Assembly (NCBI RefSeq): GCF_022354825.1
Contig: NZ_CP031168.1
Location: 7,069,501 to 7,133,500 of the forward strand
Length of the DNA stretch: 64,000 bases
Reading direction: 5' to 3'
Origin: Paenibacillus sp. H1-7
GTDB lineage: Bacteria; Bacillota; Bacilli; Paenibacillales; NBRC-103111
Shown piece by piece: positions 17,115-24,354 of the stretch. Every line of letters begins with the position of its first letter. The stretch's first letter is position 1. The translations under genes and the position numbers were made by a program. Below the pieces are notes generated by a model. The model saw only the letters and a program-made list of their open reading frames with translations, was not told the DNA's origin and did no database searches.

Positions 17115-18214
17115 TTAACCAGTCGGGACGCGTAACCCAGCTGCAAATCTACATGCTATTTACTCAATACCTGTTTACAACCATGATCGGATTTTTGATG
17201 GGTACGTTGATCGAGAAAGGGGGCTATGCGGCGTGGTTGTCTCTGATTGCAGGCGCTGCAGGAGGCGTTTTCCTTACCTATATTTCCTATAGACTGGCGA
17301 TCAGGCGGCCCACTCGATTTTTCGGTCATTACGGCCATACCATTATCGGAAAATGGCTCCATTATCCGCTCGTGGCTCTGATGATTTTCTCTTTCTTGTT
17401 CTCGGCAGCGTTCGTAATGAGAGAGCTTCAGGATTTCATCAGCGACGTTTATTTATCCAACACGCCGGCTTGGGCCGTCGCCTCCGTCTTCGGCATCTGT
17501 GTGGCTTACGCCGTACGTTCCGGCATAACCACTATTTTCCGGGCAGCTCAAGGCATCTTTTTCTTAAGCATCTTCGGCGTGCTAATCGTCCCTCTGTTCG
17601 TCGGTGAAGGAATGAATCCGGATATGCTGATTGCGCTGACGAATCATTTTAAACTGAAAGGAATATGGAGCGGCACTTATCTCGTGACGGCCCTTTACGG
17701 ACAGATGAATTTCATCTTGTTCCTGCTCCCTTACTTTGCCAAGCCCGGTACAACGATGAGATCGATAGGATGGGCCGCAGCCACTTCGATATTCATTATT
17801 TTGACGCATATGATTCCAACGCTGTTAATATTCGGACCTCATTTGTCTGCGAATTTATTTTTTCCGGAGCTGGAGTTAATCAGCTATGTACGGATCGGGT
17901 CGTTTCTGGAAAATTTGGATCCCATCCTCATTTCCGTATGGTTGTCCAGCTTGTTCATCAAAATCAGCTTGTTCGTGTTCGTGTCCGTTATTGCGCTCAC
18001 TCACACCTTCGGACTGCAGGACCATAAACCGTTCTCCTTCTCCATGACGGCCGCCATGATAACGTTATGCTTGCTCATGGCACGGACTGCTCCGGAGTTG
18101 TCCGAAGCGTTGAATCATGGCGAGATGACTTTTCTTATTATCACTGAATGCATCCCTATCGTTTATTTGCTTGTGGATCGGATACGGTTCCGTAAGCTGA
18201 CAGACTCGGCATGA
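17111..18214 (+). CDS. Spore germination receptor B subunit (GerAB/ArcD/ProY family permease)
   Basis: 367 residues with ten predicted membrane helices and no signal peptide, the exact size of GerAB proteins. N-terminal INQSGRVTQLQIYMLFTQYLF matches the family start; helix-rich segments such as FFLSIFGVLIVPLFVG and LISVWLSSLFIKISLFVFV follow. The B subunit has an APC-type transporter fold and binds the nutrient germinant (alanine in B. subtilis GerAB). Start ATG overlaps the preceding gene; GGGGGAAGG lies upstream. Last gene of the first ger operon. The germinant is unknown. Confidence 0.94.
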   Translation: MINQSGRVTQLQIYMLFTQYLFTTMIGFLMGTLIEKGGYAAWLSLIAGAAGGVFLTYISYRLAIRRPTRFFGHYGHTIIGKWLHYPLVALMIFSFLFSAAFVMRELQDFISDVYLSNTPAWAVASVFGICVAYAVRSGITTIFRAAQGIFFLSIFGVLIVPLFVGEGMNPDMLIALTNHFKLKGIWSGTYLVTALYGQMNFILFLLPYFAKPGTTMRSIGWAAATSIFIILTHMIPTLLIFGPHLSANLFFPELELISYVRIGSFLENLDPILISVWLSSLFIKISLFVFVSVIALTHTFGLQDHKPFSFSMTAAMITLCLLMARTAPELSEALNHGEMTFLIITECIPIVYLLVDRIRFRKLTDSA

Positions 18215-18388
18215 CGGCATAGAGCCGTACAGCTTGCTGCACAGCTCAGAGACAAGCACACGTGCAAAAAGGGCAATGCAAACAAGCTGCCAGTGTCCCG
18301 GCAGCGAGCATGGTGAGATTCCATTGGAATTGAAGCAGCAGCGGGGTGTCCTTGGGCACTCTTCAGGCTGCATAGATTGGCACCCATC

Positions 18389-18568
18389 GGACTGGAAATC
18401 CGTTATTTCCTGAAATGACGCTGTTTTGGGAGTGCGATCGGACAGGGGGTCCGTTATTTACCAATTTCACCAGGAAAAACTGCGGTTTTGGGCAAAATAA
18501 AGGATCTGTTGTCCGATCACTCAGCAAATAGAGCCATTTTGGGTGCAATAACGGATCTGCGGTCCGCA
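18389..18568. repeat. Tandem imperfect-palindrome intergenic repeats
   Basis: The stretch contains related blocks: GGACTGGAAATCCGTTATT at 18389, GGACAGGGGGTCCGTTATTT near 18440, and the complementary-type ends AATAAAGGATCTGTTGTCC near 18496 and AATAACGGATCTGCGGTCC near 18548. TTTTGGG recurs at about 18424, 18486 and 18537. The middle block, about 75 bases, starts GGAC and ends GTCC with an internal GTCCGTTATTT / AAATAAAGGAT pairing, so it can fold into a long hairpin. No coding frame. It looks like a dispersed MITE- or REP-like family between convergent genes. Confidence 0.7.
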
Positions 18569-18584
18569 GCAACTCAGCTCTCTT

Positions 18585-18986
18585 TTACGTTCTCTCAATT
18601 TGGCTCCACATCGTCACCATATCGATCCAGCCGCGATGCTCCGTAATCTTCCCGTCGACAACGCGGTACTGTCGGTACAGCGTCACATCGATCGTATTCC
18701 CAGTTGGCGCTTTGCCAAAAAACATCCCTTGATGCGTGCCTTTGACGTTCATCTTTACAAGCACCTTGTCGCCTTGAGCTAGGACGTCTTCCAGCGTGTA
18801 GCGCTTATCCGGGAACGCCTCGCCTATTTTTGCCGCAAATTGCTTCAAGCCTTCCTTGGACTGGTAAGAACGCTCCTGATAATCCGCTGACAAGAATTGC
18901 TCGGTGCATTCCATCTCATGCCGGTTCCAAAATGCTTCAATAAACGCCATCACCGTCTCCTTATTTGCCTGCTCCATTGTCTTCAT
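18585..18986 (-). CDS. SnoaL-like polyketide cyclase/NTF2-fold protein
   Basis: 133 residues. The sequence follows the ester-cyclase SnoaL family: KETVMAFIEAFWNRHEMECTEQFLS, then FPDKRYTLEDVLAQGDKVLVKMNVKGTHQGMFFGKAPTGNTIDV and the end VVDGKITEHRGWIDMVTMWSQI. These are cone-shaped alpha+beta barrels that bind hydrophobic ligands; most bacterial members have no assigned reaction. AAGGAG precedes ATG. A second, shortened copy lies just upstream at 19035, transcribed the same way with a 48-base gap, so the two form a tandem paralogue operon. Confidence 0.85.
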   Translation of the reverse strand: MKTMEQANKETVMAFIEAFWNRHEMECTEQFLSADYQERSYQSKEGLKQFAAKIGEAFPDKRYTLEDVLAQGDKVLVKMNVKGTHQGMFFGKAPTGNTIDVTLYRQYRVVDGKITEHRGWIDMVTMWSQIERT

Positions 18987-19034
18987 CTCCGCAGAGCTCC
19001 TTTGTTCGTTATCGGTATGGTAATGACTTGCACG

Positions 19035-19382
19035 TCACTTAGCTTGAAGCTGGGGAAGCAGCGTCCCCGTATCGAACCAGCCGCGATGCTCTACTATTTC
19101 GCCTTCGGCGAACCGGAATTCGCGGAACTGGGTGATTCTGACGGATTTGCCGGTCGGCGCCTGGCCTGCGAACATCCCCGTATGCGTGCCCGTAATAATT
19201 ATTCTTGCCGTTGCTTTCTCGCCTTCGGCAAAAATCTCATCGATACCATATTGGCGGTCGGAAAAAGCTTCCATCATTTGTTGGGCAAAAAATTGATCCG
19301 TACGTTCCAGCTCGCTCCGATTCGAAGCATCTTCGATAAATGCGGTTACCGCTTCGGTATGGTTCTGTTCCCTTGTATTCAT
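19035..19382 (-). CDS. Shortened SnoaL-like paralogue
   Basis: 115 residues from ATG at 19382, preceded by AAAGGAG. It aligns along its length with the product of 18585-18986 (GTHTGMFAGQAPTGKSVRI against GTHQGMFFGKAPTGNTIDV; EIVEHRGWFD against KITEHRGWID) but lacks about 18 residues between ERTDQFF and QQMMEAF, where the neighbour has the first barrel helix-strand segment. The deletion is in frame, so a protein is still made, perhaps with a changed pocket or as a heteromer partner. Confidence 0.8.
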   Translation of the reverse strand: MNTREQNHTEAVTAFIEDASNRSELERTDQFFAQQMMEAFSDRQYGIDEIFAEGEKATARIIITGTHTGMFAGQAPTGKSVRITQFREFRFAEGEIVEHRGWFDTGTLLPQLQAK

Positions 19383-19500
19383 TGTCACAGCATCTCCTTT
19401 GTGATTGATTATTAGCTTGGATTCCATGCGTTCCATGACGCTAGCTCGATGTCCCTAAATACGTTACTTAAAGGTCACATTTTGGAGAAAAAAAATAGTA

Positions 19501-20070
19501 CTACGCATTCCGTCCATATGCTGCCGCCGCTGCTCCGGCTGTAAGCAATCGGGTTAGCTCCACAAATGCACCGACCGCTTGTTCAACCCTCTCCCTCACC
19601 CCACCGTCGGTTGGTTGACCATTGGAGTCAAAGCTATGCGATCCGTATCCGATGGATATCCATTCCGGACAATTCACACCGTGCAAATTGCGTACAATCG
19701 TTTGCAGATTCAATAGCGAGCTTACCCCTACCGGACCGCCTGCAGAGCTGACGGATAGCACCGGCTTGCCGGATACGTGGCTTCCATTCATGTAGTCCAA
19801 AGCGTTTTTCAACATTCCTGATACGGAGCCATGGTATTCCGGACTAGCCAGAATCAAGCCGTCGGCTTCTGCAACCTGCTGCACTAAGTATCGGGCATTA
19901 GCATCAGACTCATAGGCATTCGGAGAAAAAAACGGCAGCGGCAGCTCCCGCAGCTGAATCAATGTAACGGAGCATTGGTGGCGGGCTTCCAACTGACGTC
20001 CAATGTATTGCAAGAGATAAGTACTTGTAGCTTCTTCGCGGTTACTTCCCGCTATCATCGTGATTTTCAT
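19501..20070 (-). CDS. NADPH-dependent FMN reductase
   Basis: 189 residues, flavodoxin-like fold. The FMN phosphate loop is IAGSNREEATS at residues 6-16; the flavin-binding loops ASPEYHGSVSGMLKNALDYM (near 80-99) and SSAGGPVGVSSLLNLQTI are typical of ChrR/YieF/SsuE-type reductases. Cytoplasmic reduction of quinones, azo dyes or free FMN. The C-terminus is Ala-rich. GAGG is 8 bases before ATG. Divergent from the ArsR-SRPBCC fusion gene; the 165-base space between them contains three palindromes, so shared control is likely. Confidence 0.9.
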   Translation of the reverse strand: MKITMIAGSNREEATSTYLLQYIGRQLEARHQCSVTLIQLRELPLPFFSPNAYESDANARYLVQQVAEADGLILASPEYHGSVSGMLKNALDYMNGSHVSGKPVLSVSSAGGPVGVSSLLNLQTIVRNLHGVNCPEWISIGYGSHSFDSNGQPTDGGVRERVEQAVGAFVELTRLLTAGAAAAAYGRNA

Positions 20071-20126
20071 AGTAAATCCTCACCCTTCATTATGGATTAA
20101 CGGGTCTGCGTGCCGCCGGCTGACAA

Positions 20127-20193
20127 ACAAACCTGTTTGTGATAATATGTGACTATATCGTCACACTTATAATATGTTACCATTAAGTAACAT
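20127..20193. promoter_or_regulatory. Three palindromes in the divergent FMN reductase / ArsR-fusion promoter region
   Basis: Perfect inverted repeats: ACAAAC-CT-GTTTGT (20127-20140), TGTGAC-TATATC-GTCACA (20148-20165) and ATGTTAC-CATTAA-GTAACAT (20174-20193). They are spaced 7 and 8 bases apart between divergent starts at 20070 and 20236. TATAATATG at 20168 could serve as a -10 for the plus-strand gene. They are probable operator sites for the ArsR domain, and perhaps a second regulator, since the arms differ. Confidence 0.65.
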
Positions 20194-20235
20194 GTCAAGC
20201 GCCAGCAAAATATTTTGTGACAAGGAGGTGTTCAA

Positions 20236-21003
20236 GTGGAAAATGAAATATTTAAAGCTCTCGCCGATCCGAGCCGCCGCACCTTGCTTGATTTGCTACA
20301 CGCATCGGATGGACGAACGCTGAACGAGCTGTGCGCCCCTTTGGAGATGTCAAGATTCGGCGTTATGAAGCATCTCAACCAGCTAGAGGAAGCCGGACTT
20401 ATAACGACCCGAAAGGTCGGCCGGGAAAAGCTGCATTATCTGAATGCCGTGCCCATTCGCCAAATCTATGACCGGTGGGTAAGCAAGTACGCCGAACCGT
20501 GGGCTATCGGATTAACCTCACTCAAAAACGAATTGGAGCGTGAAACGCATATGGAAATAAAACCGCGTCATGTCAACCGTATCGCCATTAAAGCGACACC
20601 CGAGCAAGTGTGGCAAGCCTTAACCGATCCGGCCAAAACCTCCAAGTTTTGGTTCAACTGCTCGATCCGCTCGACTTGGGAAATCGGCTCTCCTTTTGAG
20701 CTGTGGGACAATGAAGGTGTGAAAAAAGCGGAAGGCATCCTCCTCGAGCTCGATTCGCCTCGGAAGCTGGCCATGAGCTGGAGGTTCGTCTCCTTTCCCA
20801 ACACGGAGAGCGATTCTCCGTCCCGTCTAACGTGGGAGATTGAGCCGCATGCCGAGTTCCCGAGCGTCTCTCTGGTTACCGTCGTGCATGACGAAATCGA
20901 ACAGGCGGAACAAACCGCCAAAATTCTCGAAAACGGAGTGCCGATCGTCCTCTCCGGCATGAAGACCTTCCTGGAGACGGGCTCGACGCTCGTCGGCGGG
21001 TAA
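20236..21003 (+). CDS. ArsR-type HTH fused to an SRPBCC (AHSA1-like) domain
   Basis: 255 residues from GTG at 20236, 7 bases after AAGGAGG. Residues 1-90 are an ArsR winged helix (IFKALADPSRRTLLDLL, then EMSRFGVMKHLNQLEEAGLITTRKVGREKLHYLN); no CxC metal site is present, so it is not a metal sensor. Residues 105-250 are an SRPBCC/START-type ligand domain (IAIKATPEQVWQALTDPAKTSKFWF, then SWRFVSFP). Usually these are two adjacent genes; here they are one protein, a likely one-component sensor whose hydrophobic ligand pocket directly drives DNA release. Probable autoregulator and regulator of the divergent FMN reductase. Confidence 0.9.
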   Translation: MENEIFKALADPSRRTLLDLLHASDGRTLNELCAPLEMSRFGVMKHLNQLEEAGLITTRKVGREKLHYLNAVPIRQIYDRWVSKYAEPWAIGLTSLKNELERETHMEIKPRHVNRIAIKATPEQVWQALTDPAKTSKFWFNCSIRSTWEIGSPFELWDNEGVKKAEGILLELDSPRKLAMSWRFVSFPNTESDSPSRLTWEIEPHAEFPSVSLVTVVHDEIEQAEQTAKILENGVPIVLSGMKTFLETGSTLVGG

Positions 21004-21006
21004 GGG

Positions 21007-21050
21007 AAAAAGAGCAGTTGCCGCAGAGAATCTGCGGTGGCTGCTCTTTT
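21007..21050 (+). terminator. Terminator of the ArsR-SRPBCC gene
   Basis: Begins 3 bases past the stop: AAAAGAGCAG and CTGCTCTTTT arms with an inner CCGCAG/CTGCGG stem, ending in TTTT. Confidence 0.9.
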
Positions 21051-21208
21051 GGTATCACGTAAATGCTAAGTTTCAAGCTCTTTAAAAACTACCTCGTACT
21101 TCATTTTTTCCCGAAGACCTTCTATTAATCTCAGGTTATCATAAAAGAATTTAACAGGAGGTTGTATTGTAAAAACATCCTTTCTTTCGAATCACGAAGC
21201 ATTGTATT

Positions 21209-21395
21209 CTAATTTTTCTCTAAAATAACAAGTGAAAATACGGTCGGAGTTGCCCCATCGCCTGACATAGCACTCTGAGATACAACCTTCCATCCCTCTT
21301 GCAAAAGTTGATTTAAATCACTTAAGTTATTATTCTGACAGGATCAGCCATTCTATCCATGCCTTGTACGAAAAGAGTCTAAGATTCCAACTCAT
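21209..21395 (-). pseudogene. Small hypothetical gene with a frameshift
   Basis: ATG at 21395 is preceded by AAAGGAG at 7 bases and reads MSWNLRLFSYKAWIEWLILSE before a stop. In the next frame the sequence continues NNNLSDLNQLLQEGWKVVSQ, then SAMSGDGATPTVFSLVILEKN and a stop at 21209. The second part (LNxLLxxGWKVV...) has the character of short Firmicute proteins of the DUF4177 type. Together they would make about 62 residues, so one base is extra or two are missing at about 21330, in TCAGAATAATAAC. No function known. Confidence 0.55.
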
Positions 21396-21499
21396 ATAAT
21401 ACTCCTTTCAATATGCTTAGAGGTATAGACCTCTTGTTCATTATATTAACCGACGATTATTAGAGGATCATCAAATAGAGTTAAAGTTATTGTAAATGG

Positions 21500-21533
21500 A
21501 ACAACCCCGATCTGCTCGGCAGACCGGGGTTGT
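21500..21533. terminator. Strong hairpin after the GntR gene, no U-tract
   Basis: ACAACCCCG and CGGGGTTGT arms with an inner TCTG/CAGA stem. It sits 30 bases beyond the GntR stop codon, but neither side has a clear run of T, so termination is only probable. Confidence 0.5.
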
Positions 21534-21562
21534 CAGGAACGGTACTATAGGATGATATAAGG

Positions 21563-22276
21563 CTACATACTGCGCCGTATGCGGAAGGTGAACACATCGT
21601 TGCGCAAATAATCAAGCGAATACAGCACGGGTTTGTTGGCATTATCATAATGCGTCTGCTTCAGCAGCAGCACCGTGGTTTGAGGGTGAAGCAGCAGGCG
21701 CTGGCAGTTCCGATCGATATGCAGCGGCACGCAAATTTCCGAATCCGCCGTGACGATTTTGCGGTCCAGGCGCCTCTCGAAAAAGTCGAGCAGCGAGCCG
21801 TGAAACTCGCCCTTATCAAACGCATCTCCCGCTATGCTGCACGGAATCACATTGATCGAGAAGGCCACCGGCTCGCCGGACGCCGTGCGCACGCGCTCCA
21901 ATATAACAACCGGCTCGCCCGGCCGGATGCCCAGTGCCTGGGCGGCTTCCGGAGAGCAGCCCTCCGTCTTGAGCGATACGCGGCTCTCTCCCTCGTCCAA
22001 TTGGGCCGTTCGGATGATGGTGCCAATACTCGCCAGCTTCTCAAGCGAGCTTGGAATTTGCGGAAGCGGCTGAATGACGAAGGTCCCTACTCCGTGCTTG
22101 ACCAGCAATTTCCCCTCTTTCTCCAGCATGCGGACGGCCGAACGAAACGTTTCGCGGCTAACGCCGAACTCCTTCGCCATCTGCAATTCTGACGGCAATC
22201 GCTCGCCTATTCGCAGCTGTCCGTTCTCCATCATGGACTCTAATGTCTGCTTGATCATTTGCTGCTTAGCTAACAT
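21563..22276 (-). CDS. GntR/HutC-family regulator (UTRA domain)
   Basis: 237 residues from ATG at 22276, behind AGAGGAG; an in-frame extension upstream lacks a site and would be atypical. The winged helix is residues 5-75 (GERLPSELQMAKEFGVSRETFRSAVRMLEKEGKLLVKHGVGTFV in pieces). The UTRA ligand domain follows, with GEPVVILERVRTASGEPVAFSINVIP and the C-terminal KQTHYDNANKPVLYSLDYLRNDVFTF. UTRA domains bind sugar phosphates, histidine-pathway compounds or similar effectors. No target gene is adjacent; a near-perfect palindrome at 22447 may be its operator. Confidence 0.9.
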   Translation of the reverse strand: MLAKQQMIKQTLESMMENGQLRIGERLPSELQMAKEFGVSRETFRSAVRMLEKEGKLLVKHGVGTFVIQPLPQIPSSLEKLASIGTIIRTAQLDEGESRVSLKTEGCSPEAAQALGIRPGEPVVILERVRTASGEPVAFSINVIPCSIAGDAFDKGEFHGSLLDFFERRLDRKIVTADSEICVPLHIDRNCQRLLLHPQTTVLLLKQTHYDNANKPVLYSLDYLRNDVFTFRIRRSM

Positions 22277-22773
22277 CGGAACATCTACTCCTCTAGACAT
22301 CATCACTTTCTTCCATTGTGACTTACAGGTTGAATTTTTGTCAAGACGTTCTGATGTAGCATCTTGAGTTGAAATATCAAGAGGAGTCATCAAAAAAAAC
22401 CACTCTACGTCGGTCCTTCACCGTACTTGCTCAACTAACTGGCAGGATTACATAATGTAATGATAGAAAGACTAAGCTATCGAGGATGCGATTGAAAATA
22501 CGATTAATGGCAGGAGAAGTTACAGGTGGGGGTTCAGGAGTTGGTGGTTCCAACATAGACATTGAGATTTATGATGACAATAATAAAGAAGTCATTCAAA
22601 CTATCAGAGAAGTAATAGGTACATTCTACTTATACAATAACATTAACATTGTTGTGAGTGAAATTGGCAAGTGAGCACCATGTCGTAAATGTCGGTGTAC
22701 TTTGCAGGCATTTTGGTCTAATTTCTCCTCTTTCTCACACCCATCTGAGCAATTAATATGCTTACAAACACAA
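22277..22773. other. Gene-poor stretch upstream of the GntR gene
   Basis: Contains a 15-base near-perfect palindrome ATTACATAATGTAAT at 22447-22461, a candidate operator. A plus-strand frame of 62 codons (22486-22674, containing GSNIDIEIYDDNNKEV) has an ATG but its GAGG touches the start codon; it is Asn/Ile-rich and unlike the neighbours. It may be a fragment of acquired DNA; I do not call it a gene. Confidence 0.4.
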
Positions 22774-22805
22774 ATAACCCTCTGCACTATAATGCAGAGG
22801 GTTAT
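22774..22805 (-). terminator. Terminator of the DUF1801 gene
   Basis: Perfect 13-base arms (ATAACCCTCTGCA and its complement) with a 6-base loop, followed on the minus strand by a T/G-rich tract (TTTGTGTTTG). Confidence 0.8.
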
Positions 22806-22816
22806 AAAACGTCGCC

Positions 22817-23164
22817 CTAAAGAGCCGCAGCTGCCTGGCTTACCAAAGAAGACAATAAACCCGCATCGACCGCCTGCCCTTGGCGCAGCTTGATGGTCTT
22901 TCGTTCCGGGGGACCGTCGAACATCCCTTCCGGAAGCTGAAGCTCGGTGGCATTAAATATTGTAAAGCTGACGGCATCCTTGGACGTTGAAATGACGGCG
23001 GCGTATTTGCCGTTTCTCAAAAAGTGCGGCTTCTTGTACTGAAGGCGCTCCTGTACTTCCGGTATCGACTGATGTACGATTTCGCGAAGCTGAACGCACT
23101 GCTCCGCCTGCCAAGGCTCTTTTACCGCTGCTATAAAATCCATAACATCCTGATTCTGATTCAT
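22817..23164 (-). CDS. DUF1801-domain protein (YdhG/YjbR-like fold)
   Basis: 115 residues: VMDFIAAVKEPWQAEQCVQLREIVHQ, then ERLQYKKPHFLRNGKYAAVISTSKDAVSFTIFNATEL and DGPPERKTIKLRQGQAVD. This is the DUF1801 layout, a small alpha/beta family related to phosphoribosyl/DNA-contacting YdhG proteins, of unknown function. AGGAG precedes ATG by 8 bases. Has its own terminator; the VOC protein gene upstream (23224) is co-directional with a 59-base gap and may be in the same transcript. Confidence 0.8.
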   Translation of the reverse strand: MNQNQDVMDFIAAVKEPWQAEQCVQLREIVHQSIPEVQERLQYKKPHFLRNGKYAAVISTSKDAVSFTIFNATELQLPEGMFDGPPERKTIKLRQGQAVDAGLLSSLVSQAAAAL

Positions 23165-23223
23165 CTTTCATGCTCCTCTTCGTTTTTTAGTTGAATAGTA
23201 TCGGACGAATATCGTTTCTGTTG

Positions 23224-23622
23224 CTAGACTCTTGTAACGACTTGCCAAGTAATGCCGAACCGGTCTACGACTTCGCCGTAATAAGCTCCCCATGGCTGGA
23301 GATCGAACGGGTACTTGAAGGCTCCGCCCTCTCCGAGATTCATGTAGGCTGTCCTTGCTTCCGACTCGTTATCGTAAGTAAGTGCAAGCGCAATGCTTCT
23401 GCTGCCGGATACCGGCTCGGAAGAATCGCTCAGAAACAGGGTGTTTGCACCGGCTACAACCAGCATCATGTGCATCACTTTATCTTTGATCGCCTCAGGC
23501 GTGCCAGGCAGTTGACCGAATGTCATCACAGAGACGACTTCTCCTCCCAGTGCCTTTATGTAAAAATCCGCCTGCGTTCTTGAATCCTCCGACATTAGAT
23601 AAGGGTTCAGCTGTGCTCCCAT
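23224..23622 (-). CDS. PhnB-like VOC-fold protein
   Basis: 132 residues from ATG at 23622, with GAGAGG 9 bases before it; longer starts lack a site. It has the PhnB-type features QLNPYLMSEDSRTQADFYIKALGGEVVSVMTFGQLPG, then HMMLVVAGANTLFLSDS and PWGAYYGEVVDRFGITWQV. This branch of the vicinal-oxygen-chelate superfamily lacks the full metal set of glyoxalase I and mostly has no proven reaction. Cytoplasmic. Confidence 0.85.
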   Translation of the reverse strand: MGAQLNPYLMSEDSRTQADFYIKALGGEVVSVMTFGQLPGTPEAIKDKVMHMMLVVAGANTLFLSDSSEPVSGSRSIALALTYDNESEARTAYMNLGEGGAFKYPFDLQPWGAYYGEVVDRFGITWQVVTRV

Positions 23623-23803
23623 GTTCAACATCCTCTCAAAATTTGTTTTTGCCTGGAACATTGAGCGGTTACTTGATTCGTAATACCCTCTCATTCCGGC
23701 CTCTTATTAACACAACGAATGGGCTATGACAAAATCGACAAGTCTCCAAAAATATTTTTAAAATTATTTAGCCTCGCGGTCTGATCTTGGTTTTCGGTTT
23801 CCA

Positions 23804-24202
23804 TCAAACGTGTAATCGGTTCGGCTGCAACCTCTCCATCCCTAGCTCAACAAGCGGGCGAAGCTCAATTTCGCCTTCCCCGTAGCCGTGCGGATCCGGC
23901 ATCCGCATCGCCCACTCCATCGCTTCCTCCATCGTCTTCACTTCTATCAAAGTGAAGGCTGTCACAAGTCCTTGCTCCACCTCAAAAGGTCCGATCGTCA
24001 CCTTCGGCTTGCCTCCGCCGCCAGGCTTCGGATACGAAATTCGTACCCCGCTTGAGCTCGGCAGCAGCGTGTCGGCGGCAAGCAGCACCCCGGCTCGCGA
24101 CATCGACTCTAGGTAAACCTCCATCGCATCGATCAGCTCCCGTCCGGGCTTCACTCCCGCTTCGGAGTGCTTGCTGGCTTTCACAAGCAGCATAAAACGC
24201 AT
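23804..24202 (-). CDS. YciI/DGPF-domain protein (downstream of ECF42 sigma gene)
   Basis: 132 residues: MRFMLLVKASKHSEAGVKPG, then VRISYPKPGGGGKPKVTIGPFE and FTLIEVKTMEEAMEWAMRMPDPHGYGEGEIELRPL. This is the DGPF/YciI family, whose genes nearly always flank ECF42 sigma factors. It has TIGPF where the relative at 25608 has TDGPF. AGGGAGGG precedes ATG. A terminator at 24312 separates it from the sigma gene, so it may have its own, possibly ECF42-dependent, promoter. Confidence 0.88.
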   Translation of the reverse strand: MRFMLLVKASKHSEAGVKPGRELIDAMEVYLESMSRAGVLLAADTLLPSSSGVRISYPKPGGGGKPKVTIGPFEVEQGLVTAFTLIEVKTMEEAMEWAMRMPDPHGYGEGEIELRPLVELGMERLQPNRLHV

Positions 24203-24311
24203 CGTTGCTCCCTCCCTTGTTTTTTTATAAGAGCAGGCACGCGCTCCACTGCCTCTCTCTACTTAAACGACGAATGGGATGCGGAACAATCGACAGGCCG
24301 ATCATCTAAAA

Positions 24312-24348
24312 ACAAAAAAACGCCAACGAACCGAAGTTCATTGACGTT
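24312..24348 (-). terminator. Terminator of the sigma factor gene
   Basis: Arms AACGTCAATGAAC and GTTCGTTGGCGTT with a TTCG tetraloop, then TTTTTTTG on the minus strand; it begins 7 bases past the stop codon. Confidence 0.9.
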
Positions 24349-24354
24349 TTCAAT

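Noticed and set aside
22486..22674. 62-codon frame beginning MRLKIRLMAGEVTGG
   Set aside because: GAGG touches the ATG, there is no promoter or homologue I recognise; left as an unassigned stretch.
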